The position numbers and the translations under genes were made by a program. This document shows, piece after piece, positions 12,060-24,329 of a stretch of DNA of 64,000 nucleotides (positions within the stretch are counted from its first letter, which is position 1; each line of letters starts with the position of its first letter). Origin of the DNA: Cymbidium sinense (lineage: Eukaryota; Streptophyta; Magnoliopsida; Asparagales; Orchidaceae); NCBI GenBank assembly GCA_021442155.1, contig CM038218.1:63362474-63426473 (forward strand), read 5' to 3'. The notes under the pieces are model-generated. The model did not search any database. It was not told where the DNA came from and saw only the letters and a program-made list of their open reading frames with translations.

Positions 12060-14370
12060 TATCTATGTGGTGTCTTTATGGATGCCATTAGAAGCTATTT
12101 TTTAGCTTTAAACTCTTTTGAGATAACATTTTTGACTTTTAAACCCTTTAGTGATTGGTTGATTTTGGAGTGATAGGTACTATCTGTACTCCGAGAGTAC
12201 AAACTATTTTCTCATTTTTTTAAATTTTTTGGCTTTGGAGAGAATATATTTACTATATTTATTAGAGGTTGATTGGTTGGTATTTAGAGATGTTTTGCAT
12301 ATGTACTCTCTGTATTCTCATGAGAGTAAGGACTATATTCTCATTTTTTTCTAGATTTTTTTGGCCGGTTTAGAGAGAATATATTTAATAGATTCCATTA
12401 CAAGCTATCTGGAGCCTGAATGTTAGCTTTTTTGAGCTATTTTGCAAGTGTACTCTCTGTACTCTCCTGAGAGTATAGACTATTTTCTTTATTTTTTCTA
12501 GATTTTTTGGCTTGTTTGGAGAGAATATGTTTGCTAGATTCTATTAGAAGTAATTTGGAGGATGATTGGTTGGTTTTAGGTGCTTTTTATCTGTAATTTT
12601 TCATGAGAGTGATTATTTTCATTTTTTTGATTTTTTGGCTTGTTTGGAGAGAATATGTTTACAAGACTCCATTAGAAGCTATTTGGAGCCTGATTGTAAG
12701 CTTTTTTTGAGCTATTTTACACGTGTACTCTCTATACTCTCCTAAGAGTACAAACTATTTTCTCATTTTTTTTCTAGATTTTTTGGTCTATTTGGAGAGA
12801 ATATGTTTAATAAATTCCATTGGAAGCTGTTTGGAGCCTAATTGTTTGCTTTATTTGAGCTATTTTGTAGGTGTACTCTCTATACTCTCCTAAGAGTACA
12901 TACTATTTTCTCATTTTTTTTTTCTAGATTTTTTGGCCTGTTTGGAGAGAATATGTTTACTAGATTTCATTAGAAGCAATTTAGAGGGTGATTGGATAGT
13001 TTTTAGGGATATTTTGCATCTATACTCTATGTACTCTCATGAGAGTATAGACTATTTTCTCATTTTTTTCTAGATTTTTGGCTGTTTGGAGAGAATATTT
13101 TACAAGACTCCATTAGTTGGACTGATTGTTAGCTTTTTTAAGCTATTTTGTACATTTCTCACTTGAGAGTATAAATTATTTTCTCATTTTTTTTAGATTT
13201 TTTAGCTTGTTTGGAGAGAATATATTTACTAAATTCCATTAGAAGTAATTTGGAGGCTGATTGGTTGGTTTTTAGGATTGTTTTGCATCTGTACTCTCTG
13301 TACTCTCATGAGAGTACAGACTATTTTCTCATTTTTTTTCCAGATTTTTTGCCTGTTTGGAGAGAAAATATTTACAACACTCCATTAGAAGCTGTTTAGA
13401 GCCTGATTGTTAGCTTTTTTGAGCTATTTTGTAGGTGTACTCTTTGTACTCTCCTGAGAGTACAGATGTTTTTCTCATTTTTTTAGATTTTTTTAGCCTG
13501 TTTGGAGAGAATATGTTACTAGATTCCATTAGAAGTAATTTGGCGGCTGATTGGTTAGTTTTTAGGATTTTTTTTGTATCTGTACTCTCTATACTCTTAT
13601 GAGAGTACAACTATTTTCTCCTTTTTTCCATATTTTTTGACATGTTTGGAGAGAATATGTTTACAAGACTACATTAGAAAGTGTTTGGAGCATGATTGTT
13701 AGCTTTTTTTGAGCTATTTTGCAAGTTCTACACTCTCCGAGAGTACATATTATTATTCTCATTTTTCTATATTTTTGGCTTATTTGGAGAGAATATGTTT
13801 ACTAGATTCCAGTAATTTGAAGGTTGATTGGTTAGTTTTAAGGCTATTTCAGATTTGTACTCTCTCTCATGAGAGTACAAACTATTTTTCATTTTTTTTT
13901 TTTTTTGGCGCTTTGGAGAAAATATTTACAATACTCCATTAGAAGTTGTTTGGAGGCTTAGCTTTTGAACTATTTTGGTGTACTCTGTACTCTCGAGTAC
14001 AAACTATTTTCTCATTTTTTTTAAATTTTTAGTCTGTTTGGAGAGAATATGTTTATTCTAGATTCTGGTAATTTAGATTGATTTGGTTGATTTTGTTTTG
14101 CATCAGTACTCTGTACTCTCATGAGAGTACACTATTTTCTCATTTTTTTCTAGATATTTTCCTGTTTGGAGAATATGTTTACAAGACTCCAAAGCTTTTT
14201 GAGCTGATTGTTAACTTTTGAGTTTTGTATGTACTCCAGACTCTCCAGAGTACAAATAATTTTCTCATTTTTAAAGATTTTTTTGCCAATTTGGAGAGAA
14301 TATGTCTAACAGATTCTATTAGAAGCAATTTGGAGACAAATTTGCATGTGTACTCTCTGTATTCTCTATA
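12060..14370 (+). repeat. MULE satellite array 2 (about 17 units, alternating A/B types)
   Basis: Core palindromes occur near 12,185, 12,305, 12,447, 12,590, 12,724, 12,871, 13,020, 13,150, 13,295, 13,440, 13,585, 13,728, 13,860, 13,983, 14,112, 14,233 and 14,353, a spacing of 120-150 bp. A perfect 20-bp palindrome lies at 13,299-13,318. Two spacer types alternate: type A (actagattccattagaagc ... gctgattggttgg) and type B (acaagactccattagaagc ... cctgattgttagc), so the working unit over most of the array is a dimer of about 270-295 bp. The 3' units are shorter and more decayed. Confidence 0.95.
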
Positions 14371-15059
14371 CGTAGTGGATTTAGGGATCATTTTAAACTG
14401 ATTTTATTTTCTATTTTATTTGACACTGATTGAAATTTGAAATAAAATAAATTTGACATACTAAAAATGTATTTGAAGTTTCAATAAATATTACATAAAT
14501 TATCTATATAAAATAATGATACTTAGCATCGATCGATGGTAAAATAGTTATTTTTAAAATATTTACTTTATAAATATTTTGAATATTTCTAAAACTATAC
14601 TTTGTTTATAAAAATAGAAATAAATGATATAGTACAGACAAACTAATTAATTGAATTTTTAAATATAAAATAACAAATTTAAGATGAAAATATTTAAACG
14701 TAATTGTGGATACCTTTTTTTGGCTTTATAAAATAGTGATAAGAGCGATTTAGTCAAAATAGTTTGGATCCAAACTTACAATCATTCCAATCATTCCTTA
14801 TAAAGATCATGCGTGTTAAGAGTAATTCAATTTACTCCTAATAATTTGGATTAGAGATGAAAATCATGCTTAGTTTTATTTTGTTTTCAATTTTTTTTAA
14901 AAGGAAAATAGTTTAAGAGCACTACCATTTACCGAAACTCAATGTTACAATCCAATATATTCTAATAATTTATTAAATATTATTTATTGTTTTGCTCAGA
15001 GAGCTAAAATTTAATTGAAAGTTCTACAAAAATTCAAAAAATTCTCGTTCGAACCTGAT
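14371..15059. other. AT-rich spacer between satellite arrays, no gene seen
   Basis: The repeat stops at ctctatacgtag and resumes near 15,060. The intervening 0.7 kb is AT-rich, without the palindromic core and without protein-like frames. It may be an insertion that split one array into two, but I see no terminal repeats to prove that. Confidence 0.5.
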
Positions 15060-15760
15060 TGGCTTCATGGTAGATTTTTGGGATTGTTTTGCACCTGTGC
15101 TCTATGTACTCTCGTGAGAGTACACTTTCTTATCAAATTTTTTTTTAACATTTTCATCAATTCTTTCATTCAAATTGGGGAGTTCCGGAGTAGCTTTGCA
15201 TGTGCACTCTCTGTACTCTCCAGAGAGTACACCCCATTTTCTCATTTTCTGTTAGATGTTATGCCATCTTTGCAGATAAAATATTTAGTAGATGAAAATG
15301 CAAGCTATTTGGAGGTTGTTTTGCCAGTTTGAGGGGTTGTTTAGCACATGTACTCTCTGTACTCTCCAGAGAGTACACCCATTTTCCCCTTTTCTGTTAG
15401 TTATTTGGCCCTATTTGTAGATAAAATAGTTTGTAGATGTAAATGCAAGCTGTTTGGAGGTTATTTTGCTAGTTTTATGGGATGTTTAGCATGTGCACTC
15501 TCTGTACTCTCCAAAGTGTACACCCCCATTTTCTCCTTTTCTATCAGTTATTTTTCCCTATTTGCAGATAAAATAGTCAGTAGATGCAAATGCAAGCTAT
15601 TGAGGTTATTTTAGTTTTGGGATAAACATGTACTCTATACTCTCCAAAGAGTACACCCCATTTTCCCTTCTCTGTCAATTATTTTGCCCCGTTTGTAGAT
15701 AAAATAGTTAGTAGATGCAAATGCAAGTTGTTTGGAGATTATTTCGCCTATTTGGAGATA
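15060..15760 (+). repeat. MULE satellite array 3 (about 5 units)
   Basis: Cores at about 15,105, 15,212, 15,352, 15,502 and 15,637, in the same orientation as arrays 1 and 2. The spacer is a distinct variant (ttgcagataaaata ... gtagatgaaaatgcaagc ... ggaggtt), homogenised within this array, which suggests local amplification separate from array 2. Confidence 0.93.
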
Positions 15761-16249
15761 AAATGTTCCATAAATTTTGGTTATATAATATAGAATTCAT
15801 TGATGAGAATTTTCAGTGGTTTATACTACAAAATATCACCACCACATTAAAAACAAAACTAGTAGATGTTGAAGTACAAAGATTAGTCATACAACATACT
15901 CTACTAATTGACACATTTTAGTCAAATCAAAAAGTATGTAAAATAAGAACACACAACTAAATGATATCATGTATTAAAATATTTTCTATAATGATATCCA
16001 TCATCGCCTAGTGTACCCTTCATTGTACATTGATTGATTGTTGAGCTTGAGTTAAATTCCTAGAATAGAACATCATATTAGTTAATGATATGTAAGAGCA
16101 TGACTGACGGGTTTTCCATGCATACCTGAAAAGCACTCTAGCATAATAGAAAAAGGTGTTGCAATGGGTGACCCTACATGTTCCACCCCTCTCAGGTTGT
16201 TCTTTGGTCTCTATAATAATAAAAATATTATGGTTTAAAGTTTAAAAGC
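15761..16249. other. MULE internal noncoding stretch
   Basis: Non-repetitive AT-rich sequence between satellite array 3 and the 3' end of the transposase gene. Probably 3' flank of the minus-strand transposase. No gene or RNA seen. Confidence 0.5.
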
Positions 16250-17077
16250 AATATTTAAAGACTATAACTTCAAAGGAAAATAGAAAATTACTCTTGGCTT
16301 TCTTGGTTCTCTCCTAATATCTATTAAGCCTTGCATTTGAAACACCCTTTGGCTTGCTTAATCGGATCCTTTAAAATGTCATTTCATTTATCGTGCTTGA
16401 CTTCTTATTCTTAGCTATTATTAGAGGGTGAATTCCCATATAATATAGTTTGACATTATCAATAGTTTTTTTAAGGATCCTGATATACTCCTCTATCTTA
16501 TTACCTTGTTCCACGTGCTTATATTGATATCGATCGATGTGGTTCAAAAAAATAATGCCAATTTCATTTACATCATTGCTTTACATCTTTTAAGTTCTGT
16601 AAGAATCGCCAAAGTAGATATCCCTCTTGCTATGGTTGACCATCATGAGAAGAATACTTATGAAATGCATAATATCTTCGACTAAGAACTCAAAATAACA
16701 AAGCAATCTCATCATTTCAAATTTTTTTATAACTATAAGTTACATTTAGGCATGTCTTGTCAAAATGGACCCATATTTTGGAAGCATGTTTATTCTCTAA
16801 ATTTCTCACCAAATACTCCATGGGATTGTCATCACACATTTGCGCTAATCTCTAACTCCATGCAAAATTCTTCATCAAATATTGTATAAAGCTTTCTTGT
16901 GTAAAATATAGCTTATTTCAAATTGGACTCTTAACAATAGAACAATTGTTGACAAGTCGCACTTGAAATCTTGTCATCATTCTATTCCATGTGTCCATAA
17001 CCCTCTAAGAAACAATCGATTGAACTTATTGGTTTAGAGATTTGACATACATTATTCTGGACTCACTACATTGTTGA
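16250..17077 (-). pseudogene. MULE transposase pseudogene, 3' half (FAR1/MURA type, C-terminal part with SWIM-like region)
   Basis: Read on the minus strand from 17,077. It opens with QCSES, matching the TQRSES motif around the third catalytic acidic residue of FAR1-type MULE transposases, then FLEGYGHME, then YTRKLYTIFDEEFCMELE, the conserved YT-x-F-x-x-F-x-E block that follows in the family. Next come a beta-rich segment ending WVHFDKTCLNVTYSYKKI, where the SWIM zinc finger begins (its second Cys is now Tyr), and a C-terminal DPIKQAKGCFK resembling the DP...KGR tail of FAR1 proteins. Frameshifts and stops are frequent. Its other half lies 19.2 kb away at 36,289-37,460 on the same strand, separated by the Gypsy insertion. 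The family would catalyse cut-and-paste transposition. Confidence 0.78.
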
Positions 17078-17624
17078 TGTGGGCTCAAAAATTCTCACCA
17101 CCTCTTGATTTTTTGAATTGAATATTGAGAGAGTGATTTAAGGTGTGTTAGTGTAATTTTGGATGGAATAGTAAAGACACCGAGATTTCACCCTCATTTT
17201 GAGGACTTTAGATAGTTCCGATTTACATAGTTATACCCCTCCCAATAAGTGAGAGAGAACTTTCAAAGGTCGTTAGATTGCTTAATGCATAGTGTATAGT
17301 AGCAGCATGTGGAGCTTCAGAATTTAGATTATGATATTCATCATTTCAACTTAAATCGTATGGTTGAGGGAATGATGACATGCCCGTTCTAGATCCCATG
17401 GTTCCGTCATCTCGGGCAATCACGGTCCTTAGTCTACTTAGTCAGAGGAGGTAGTTGACCTAACCTGATCGAAGGATCCTTATCAGCAACACATGAGTTA
17501 CGTCATCCTAAAAATCATTGTAGACTTGGGGTGATGTTTGTCTAAGGAGACAAGCTTAAGTCTACCTTAGCTGACAGAGGATTGTTTGCCCTATCAAGTA
17601 TACCCATTATATTGTAGAAATATT

Positions 17625-18060
17625 AAAATTCGCACTTGAAATCTCTATGTACGAGCACATGCAAGTTTTTATAGTTTAGATAATTTTACCAAATTAGTGA
17701 TTTCATTGATTTTAAAATCATAATTAGAATAAAATTTCTTAAATTTGATTAAAGGAAGCCCTATGATTTTGTAGATTTTTTTAGTATCGTCACCTTGTAC
17801 AATTAGATCCGGGTGAAGAAGGCATTGTAAATTGATCTAATATCTTATTAGATTTTTTTAATATTTAATATATTTTAATTTACTTTACTTTTCAACATTA
17901 AAATTTACACTTGAAATCTCTGTAGCACATAGTGTTTATAGTTTAAAATTTTACCTAATTAGTGATTTCATTGATTTTGAAAATTATAATTTAGAATGAA
18001 GTTACTTAAATTTTGTATTGAAGGAAAGCTCCTTCAAAAGATTTAGTTTACTTGTTGAGT
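17625..18060 (-). repeat. LTR-internal duplication (~270 bp, two copies)
   Basis: attaaaattcgcacttgaaatctct at about 17,625 recurs at about 17,898, each followed by ttagtgatttcattgatttt and a ttgattaaaggaag-like block. The same duplication is present in the other LTR at 32,750-33,190; the third LTR (57,600) shows only one copy. Confidence 0.85.
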
Positions 18061-18549
18061 TTTATAATTCTCCCCATTTGATTATGTTCAATCTACATCA
18101 CTTTTGATAAGTTATGCCTATTTTAGTGTTCATTGCTTTAGCCCTACTTATGCTTATTAGCTAGCATGGTAATCACCTCCATATTCGTATAAGAGTTATT
18201 AAACCCAATTTGGATTCATCCTTAGATTTTGAGTTTATTGCAAGTATGAGTTTAGTATTAGTCCCCAAATTATTTATTTAATTTACAGAAAGATAACTCA
18301 CTTTATTATTTCAATTTAAGCCATAGAGAATCGCTATTAGAGTTTGTGAGTTTAATATTAGCCTCCCCCAAATTTCATTTGCATTTTATATGAGTGTTCC
18401 ATTCTTTCCAAAAAATTTTTTTAAAGCCCCCCACTTTTTTTTCTTGTTTGATGCTTTTAGTTTAAAATTAGCTGCATGTTTTTTTTTGCTTAGTGTTTTT
18501 AAGTTAGTTCATTTCAATCTCCCCTTTTTTCTAAGTCAAAAGATTTGAT

Positions 18550-18900
18550 AATTTTGGCGCCTCCCAAAGATCCCCGCAAGGGGATCGGTATTTTTACTTA
18601 CAAGACGCTCTTGAGATATGTATCATATCATAGAATTTTTCATCTCATCGCCTCTTTGAGTACATGAGGCCTTCAGACCTGAAAGAAGATAAATGTAATA
18701 TATATTCATTCCCCCTTTTTTTCTAAGTTTAAAAATTAGATAAAATTTTGGCAAAGATTTCATCTAGCATCTAACAAGTGTTGGTTTACTGACGCTCTTG
18801 AGGTAGAGTGTCTTGTGACACCACAACCTATTTTTCATCTCTTCGCGCTCTCTTGAGCACAACGAGGTCTTCAAACTTGCAAAGAAATACAAGTATGTAT
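18550..18900 (-). repeat. LTR-internal duplication with GAGCAC/GACACC words
   Basis: Two related ~170-bp segments each contain aattttggc, a gctcttgag block, catctcatcgc and a pyrimidine-to-purine transition. The counterpart is at 33,690-34,040; the third LTR has the same duplication in a clearer form at 58,597-58,940 (ggtatgccctattgagcatagcgag in both copies). Confidence 0.75.
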
Positions 18901-18999
18901 ATATATTTCCACATTCACAGATCACACATGTTCTGTCGAATTTTTGATGCGCTGCAATGCTCAGAGAAGGAACGGGGTTAGGTATGCAATTTAGGAAGG

Positions 19000-19460
19000 T
19001 AAGGTAAGGAGTGTGATGCCGAAAATTGAAAGAAGAATTCACTTCTTAATGATGTTCTTCCCCGATTTGTGAGGAAGCAAAGGTTGGAAAGCTAAAGCGA
19101 GGAATGCGATGCCAAAAATTGAAAGAAGAATTAACCTCTTGACAATGTTCTTCCCCCGATTATGGTGAAGTGAAAATTGGAAGGGTTACAAGGAGTGCGA
19201 TGTCAGAAATTGAAAGAAGAATTCACCTCTTGACGATATTCTTCCCAGAGTGAAAGAACGGAAGGCTAAAGAAGGGGCGATGAAAATTGAATGAAGAATT
19301 ACTTCTGACACGTTCCAATCTGAAGAAAAATTGGAAGGGTTAGATGAGGCGATGCAAAAATCGAGAAGAATTTTCCTGATGACGCTTGACGGGAAAATGG
19401 AAGGGTTATGGGGCATGCGATGCAAAAATTGAAGCCTCTTGATGATGTTCTTCCATGCGT
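19000..19460 (-). repeat. LTR minisatellite, ~65-95-bp units, about 6 copies
   Basis: Units contain gcgatgccaaaaattgaaag, aagaattcacctcttgac and gatgttcttcc, starting near 19,012, 19,107, 19,197, 19,283, 19,345 and 19,415. Homologous units lie at 34,150-34,600 in the other LTR. It borders the GC-rich leader-like region. Confidence 0.88.
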
Positions 19461-19909
19461 GAAAAGATCGGCGGTTACAGTCACTTGGGTTGCACAGCGG
19501 AAGGAGGAGGTGGCTACTATGGTTTGCAGTAACCAAGCAGGGCTGAATAGAGGGATGGAGGTGGGGCGACTGGTGGATGCAAAGCAGTACGACAGCGTGG
19601 TGGAACGGAGCGGCAACGGGCCATGGGCCTGGATCAGCGGGTCAGCGAGTGGGTTCGGATGGAGAAGCGACTGGCAGCGGATATATGGGTGGGCAGCATG
19701 GGGAAGCGCGTGAGTGCCATGGAGGCGGAATCTGCAGACAGTAGACGGCGAGGGTTTTTGGCCACCGGAATAGATTGTGGAGAGGATGACACGGAGGGGT
19801 CAAACGGAAAAGCATGGGGATAATTTGGATTTTTTTTAAATTAATTTTAAATTGATTAAATGATTTTAATGTGGATTTCGCATCAATAAACACACATATA
19901 TCATATCAA

Positions 19910-20800
19910 GTAATTCGATGTTCAACGTAATGAGTTCATTTTGTGATCGAGGTCGTTAGTTCAAGTCGATGTCAAATTGAGTCCACACCAAAATGCGCCG
20001 CGCTGATCGCGACACGTGACTGCAATTGAGTGTGAATAATCTTATTTGATAGATTTGATATTTTGAAGCTAATGACGTGATCAATTTTGTGAACGAAGGT
20101 CATCTGATCCACGTCGATGTCTCCTGACCTCGATATGCGTGCAGGCACGTTGATGACTCAAGCTCTTGATCGGTTGATTATGAAGTTGTACAATATTTAA
20201 AATTTGATCATTTTCAACATTTTGAATGTAATGGAGAAGTCCGTTCATAGATCGGAGGTCATTTGAGTTGATTTTGTTTTAGTGATATTTTACATTGACA
20301 TCGCCATTTCTGATTATTCGGCATTCATAAAGACTTGTCTGAATTGAGCACAGATAGTCTAATTTGATAGATTTTGATGTGTTGAATCCAATGGCATGAT
20401 AAATCTCACAAATGGGGGTCATTTGACTTGCATCGGTGCCTCATGACTCTATATGCATTGACAAGGCTATCGTTTGATCATTAAATTTTATAATATTTAT
20501 TTCCTGACCAATTTCAATATTATGAACATGATGGTGAAGTCCGTTCATTGATCGGAGGTCGTTTCGACCATTTTCAAAGACATCCAGACATTTGCCGCGA
20601 TCAGCCGATTATTCGACATTTGCACTCATCCAATTAACGAATAGTCTCATTTGATAGTTTTCAATATTTGAAGCTAACGACATGATCAATTTCTTGAACG
20701 AGGTGTTTGATATCATCGCAGATTTCGACATATGATATCGATAGCTCGTAATTAATTTATATTAGATTTTTATTCAATTTCATTCGCAATGGTTGCTCAA
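19910..20800 (-). repeat. LTR ~300-bp tandem repeat, three copies
   Basis: The phrase ttatttgatagatttgatat plus gaagctaatgacgtgatcaa recurs at about 20,040, 20,358 and 20,645, with gttcattgatcggaggtc recurring at about 20,240 and 20,540. The other LTR has the same series at about 35,360, 35,653 and 35,972. On the minus strand this is the LTR 5' side, where repeated enhancer-like units are common in plant LTRs. Confidence 0.88.
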
Positions 20801-20917
20801 TCGGAGGTTCAATCATTTTGATGTCCATGCATTTGAGCCCGATTTCAACTTCGCTTTCAAGTCCATCAATAGACTTGTGGGCTTGGCTCGACTTTGTGGC
20901 ACACATGTGGAGGTCAA

Positions 20918-22670
20918 TAAATGCCCCTCAACAAATATGATTCATGCATGAAGTGAGTCACATTTGTTGAAAATTGACCATTTGGCCGCCATAGGATCAT
21001 TTTAGCTTGCAATTACTAAGCTTTGACAGATTTGTCATTAGCCTTATTCGACATCGCTAAATGATGAGGATTGTTTATCGACTTGTATTGATAAAAGTTC
21101 TTACACCATCTACTATCTCAATGGCTTTGAAGATCTCTTTCTTTATGTCCATGATTTGAGTTTCGAACCAGTTTTGTGCTTGATGGAGGAATTGGTTTGC
21201 TTATTTTGATGAAGGGAATCATTTATCCATGCTTGATCGATTTGAAATTCTATCCTAGCTTTGAGCTTGATGGACTTGATGAAGGACCATTTTGTCCCTA
21301 TTGACTTGTCGAAGTGTATGTACCCATGAATCTTGCGTCGCTTGAAGGAATACATGATGACCCAACCTTTTGGCTTATATAGGGTTAATGTTGAGTTATT
21401 ATTCTAGCAACGTGCGCTTTAACAAAATGAATAACCATAAAATTCTTTTAGTTGGCCATGTTTGTATGAATTGCTTCCTGCCCGCTTTCTGCTTTGACGA
21501 ACTTGATGAGGAGACATGCTTTGATTTGTGCTTTGAGCTTGATCAGATCATTTGAGAATATATTGAAATATCACCTTATATGTAATATATAGATTGATTT
21601 GAGGTAGCCCTGAATTGAGTGTTTCCTCAAATTTTCTTAATCTATCGATCAAGTTGAAAGATCTCTTAGATCCTAGTTGCTTGTAATCTCTAAGTTGGAC
21701 CTGGTTTAAGATTGAACAGCTATCATCATTGGACTGACGAGCAAGGACTCTTTCACTATGGCATTTTCTTGCAACTTGTTGAGTGAGAGCGCCAAACCAT
21801 ATTTGGGCTTGTTGAGTTCGAGAACTTGGTATTCTTTTATAGTGGGTTGGTTATTTTATCATCGATGATGAAAGAGCTCTTTCACCATGGCCTTTTCTTG
21901 CGCTTGTTGAGTGAGGAGAACTTGCCATATTTGGGCTTGTTGAGTCCGACCTTTAGAACTCATCCGTCCTAGACTTTAGATGTAGAGGTTGATGTTTCTC
22001 CAACTTGATTGAAGCTTCAAATGAGTTCTTGACTTGATCTAGAATTTGGTAAATCAGAGAGATAAATTTCTTGACATTTAGGGTTGTCCTTTCATGCATA
22101 GAAATCGATTCTTTTTATTTCTACAAGAATATGCAACTTAATAATGATAATTATAAATATATTCAGGGATTTTTGCATAATGCTCGATGTTAACCTGAAT
22201 CAAAATATGTTTGAGGATCTCATCTTATGGCATGATGTCAACTCAAATAGACTTAATATAAACTAAAAAAATGTCCCTTGTCTTGTGGAGAATTCTAAAG
22301 TATTTAGAGAATTTTCAAGATGAAAATATACAAATACCATATTTGAATTGATGTACTCTAAAAGGGATTTTAATATACAACATTGATTTCATCATATAAA
22401 AATCTAAAATGCCCCTGTAACAGGAATTTTCATAAAAGTTCTTCATCTAGAGTATGTTTATTTAGGGATCTCGACATGAAGCACGATGTAAACCTAAATA
22501 TATACTAAAAAATGCCCCGCCTTGCGGGGATTTCTATCATATGTGGTCATCAAGTATAATACTTTTCAAGTATCGACCATTAATTGGCATTGGTCTTTCA
22601 CCCTTTAGGTCAATGAGTTGGTATGCCCCTCTTGGTATACCTTTTCAATGATAAAAGGGCCTTCCTTAGC
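20918..22670 (-). other. Gypsy 3' noncoding region between integrase and 3' LTR
   Basis: No protein-like frame. It contains a ~128-bp duplication (ctctttcactatggcatttt at about 21,750 and ctctttcaccatggcctttt at about 21,875, each followed by atatttgggcttgttgagt) and two related segments around 22,160-22,290 and 22,450-22,540 (ctcgatgttaacctgaat / cacgatgtaaacctaaat). Long noncoding 3' spacers are usual in Tat elements. Confidence 0.6.
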
Positions 22671-23660
22671 TCACCACACCAAATTTTGATTAAGAAAATT
22701 GGTCTTCTCATTAGAAACCAACTCTCCTTTTTGGAATGTTCGGGGCCGCACCATATGGTCAAAAGCCTTAAACATCTTTTCTCGATAGACTTCTAGATTT
22801 TGACGAGCTTGCAATCTAACTTCATTAAGCATGTCAAGTTCCTCCATTATCAGATGGACATTTTGATCCTCAGTTAGACTGTATTGGATGGTTACTCGAA
22901 GTAAAGGTAACTCAACTTCGAGCGGAAGAACTTCTTCAGTTCCAAATATCAATGAATATGTAGTGGCTTTAGTCAGCATTTTGTAGGTAGCTCGATACAC
23001 CCATGGAGTCTCTATTAGCTTGGTATGCCATTCTCTCTTATTTTTAGTGAGAATCTTCTTGAGGTTTTAATAAATGTCTTGTTGAAAGCCAAACCATTTG
23101 ATCTTGGATTATATATTGAAGAGTATCACCAATCAATTTTGTGTCGATCGACAAATTTATAAATCTTTGCACTTTTGAAAACTCATTATTAAAAAATTAT
23201 TAGTGACACTCCAAATCTATAGACCACATTATGTGTGAAGAAGTTAATAACTCGATCAGTAGTAACTTCTTTAAATGGAGTAGCCTCAGCCCACTTAGAA
23301 AAAATCACCACCGCTAGATGATGTCCAAATGACGACGGTGGATTAATTGCCCACTACATATGTACCCCAACATTCAATGGCGGATGCTATTGGGTGTAAT
23401 GGATTTGGAGGTTGATGGATGAGATTTCTATATACTTGACACACTTCTTAGCATGATTAATGCAATCTCTCACCATAGAAGGCCAATAATAACCCATCTT
23501 TTGATCTTTACTACCATGCCATCTTGGGACCGATGCACCATAAAGTCCTTCATGAACTTCAACCATCACTTTGCTAGCTTCATCTACATAGGCATCATAG
23601 CCACATTTGTTCAAAGGATCTATGATATAAGTATTGAAAAAGCATAAACATTCTCTTATC
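22671..23660 (-). pseudogene. Gypsy integrase relic
   Basis: From right to left: the HHCC zinc-binding module (23,387-23,614) with VHEGLYG, WHGSK, GYYWPSM and CINHAKKCVKY; a core region with several stops (23,000-23,390) in which WGTYVVGN and NGLAFNKTFIK can be matched to the conserved WG-x-D-I-x-G and NGQ-x-E-x-x-NK motifs; and the C-terminal part (22,671-23,000) with YRATYKMLTKATTYSLIFGT then EEVLPLEVELPLLRV. The enzyme would insert cDNA into the host chromosome. It is broken by frameshifts and stops; the catalytic triad is not intact. Confidence 0.85.
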
Positions 23661-23929
23661 GATTTGAGTCGCTATGATTTATTACTTGGTAATTTTCCTT
23701 CTTTAAAGTAGTCGATGAAGGCTTGCCTCAATCAGCGTGACTCTTACAATAAAAGGCTTCACACGCTTTTCCGAGGCAATGTCATTCTTAGCTCTTCTTG
23801 GAACAGAATGAGCAACGAGTCACATCGGGTCATCAAATTTGGTAATCTCTCTACCTGCGGGGATTGATATTTTACTGGCTCTAGAACTCATCGAGTAAAT
23901 ATGTCGATCATGACATAATCACCATTCAT

Positions 23930-24292
23930 ACTTGCCATTTCCTTAGCTAATTTTGCTAAACAATTGGCTTTGCTATTCTCAGATCGAGAGACTCGAGTTA
24001 GTGTGATATTTGGTATCCACTTCATTAGCTCAAGAACTCGTTTATGATAGAAAGCTAACTCAAGCTTGTTGATTCTATAGATGCCAAGTACTTGATTTAT
24101 AATAAGCGAGAATCACCAAAATGTGATTTTGAATGCCTATGAAAATAGTTTCTTCAAGACCTACCCATTAATGCTTCATATTCGCCTTCATTATTAGTTC
24201 TCGCTCAAATAATCCATATGATCATCTCTTATCCTCCTTCTCGTGTTGACGATTGATACTCCATCAAAGCTCAAAATTTTGTGATTTTTCTC
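23930..24292 (-). pseudogene. Second (archaeal-type) RNase H relic of the Tat element
   Basis: Between the ordinary RNase H and integrase, minus-strand frames give a FDG-x-S start (24,260-24,290), then TNNEGEYEALM (about 24,180-24,205), then KRVLELMKWIPNITLTRVSR and SENSKANCLAKLAKEM (23,935-24,045). This is the extra RNase H module of Tat-lineage Gypsy elements, with the NNEAEYEAL motif changed at one residue. Frames shift several times, so it is nonfunctional. It is the main basis for assigning the element to Tat. Confidence 0.8.
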
Positions 24293-24329
24293 CTTCATGA
24301 ATGAGCAGAATTTGCTCATTAAGAAAATC

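Larger units (their letters stand above)
17078..20917 (-). repeat. Gypsy 3' LTR (3.84 kb)
   Basis: Begins TGTGGGCTCAAAA on the plus strand and is collinear with 31,275-36,288 through many shared blocks (gtgatttaaggtgtgttagtgtaat-like opening, the 90-bp GC-rich repeats, the 300-bp repeats). It lacks about 650 bp present in the other LTR at 32,105-32,750. The purine-rich GAGGGGCATTTA on the minus strand just outside its right edge (20,918-20,929) is a plausible remnant polypurine tract. Confidence 0.85.

Noticed and set aside
8420..15650. CRISPR-like regular spacing of palindromic repeats
   Set aside because: Spacing is regular but repeats and spacers are homologous to each other, units are ~120-150 bp, and the context is a plant transposon.
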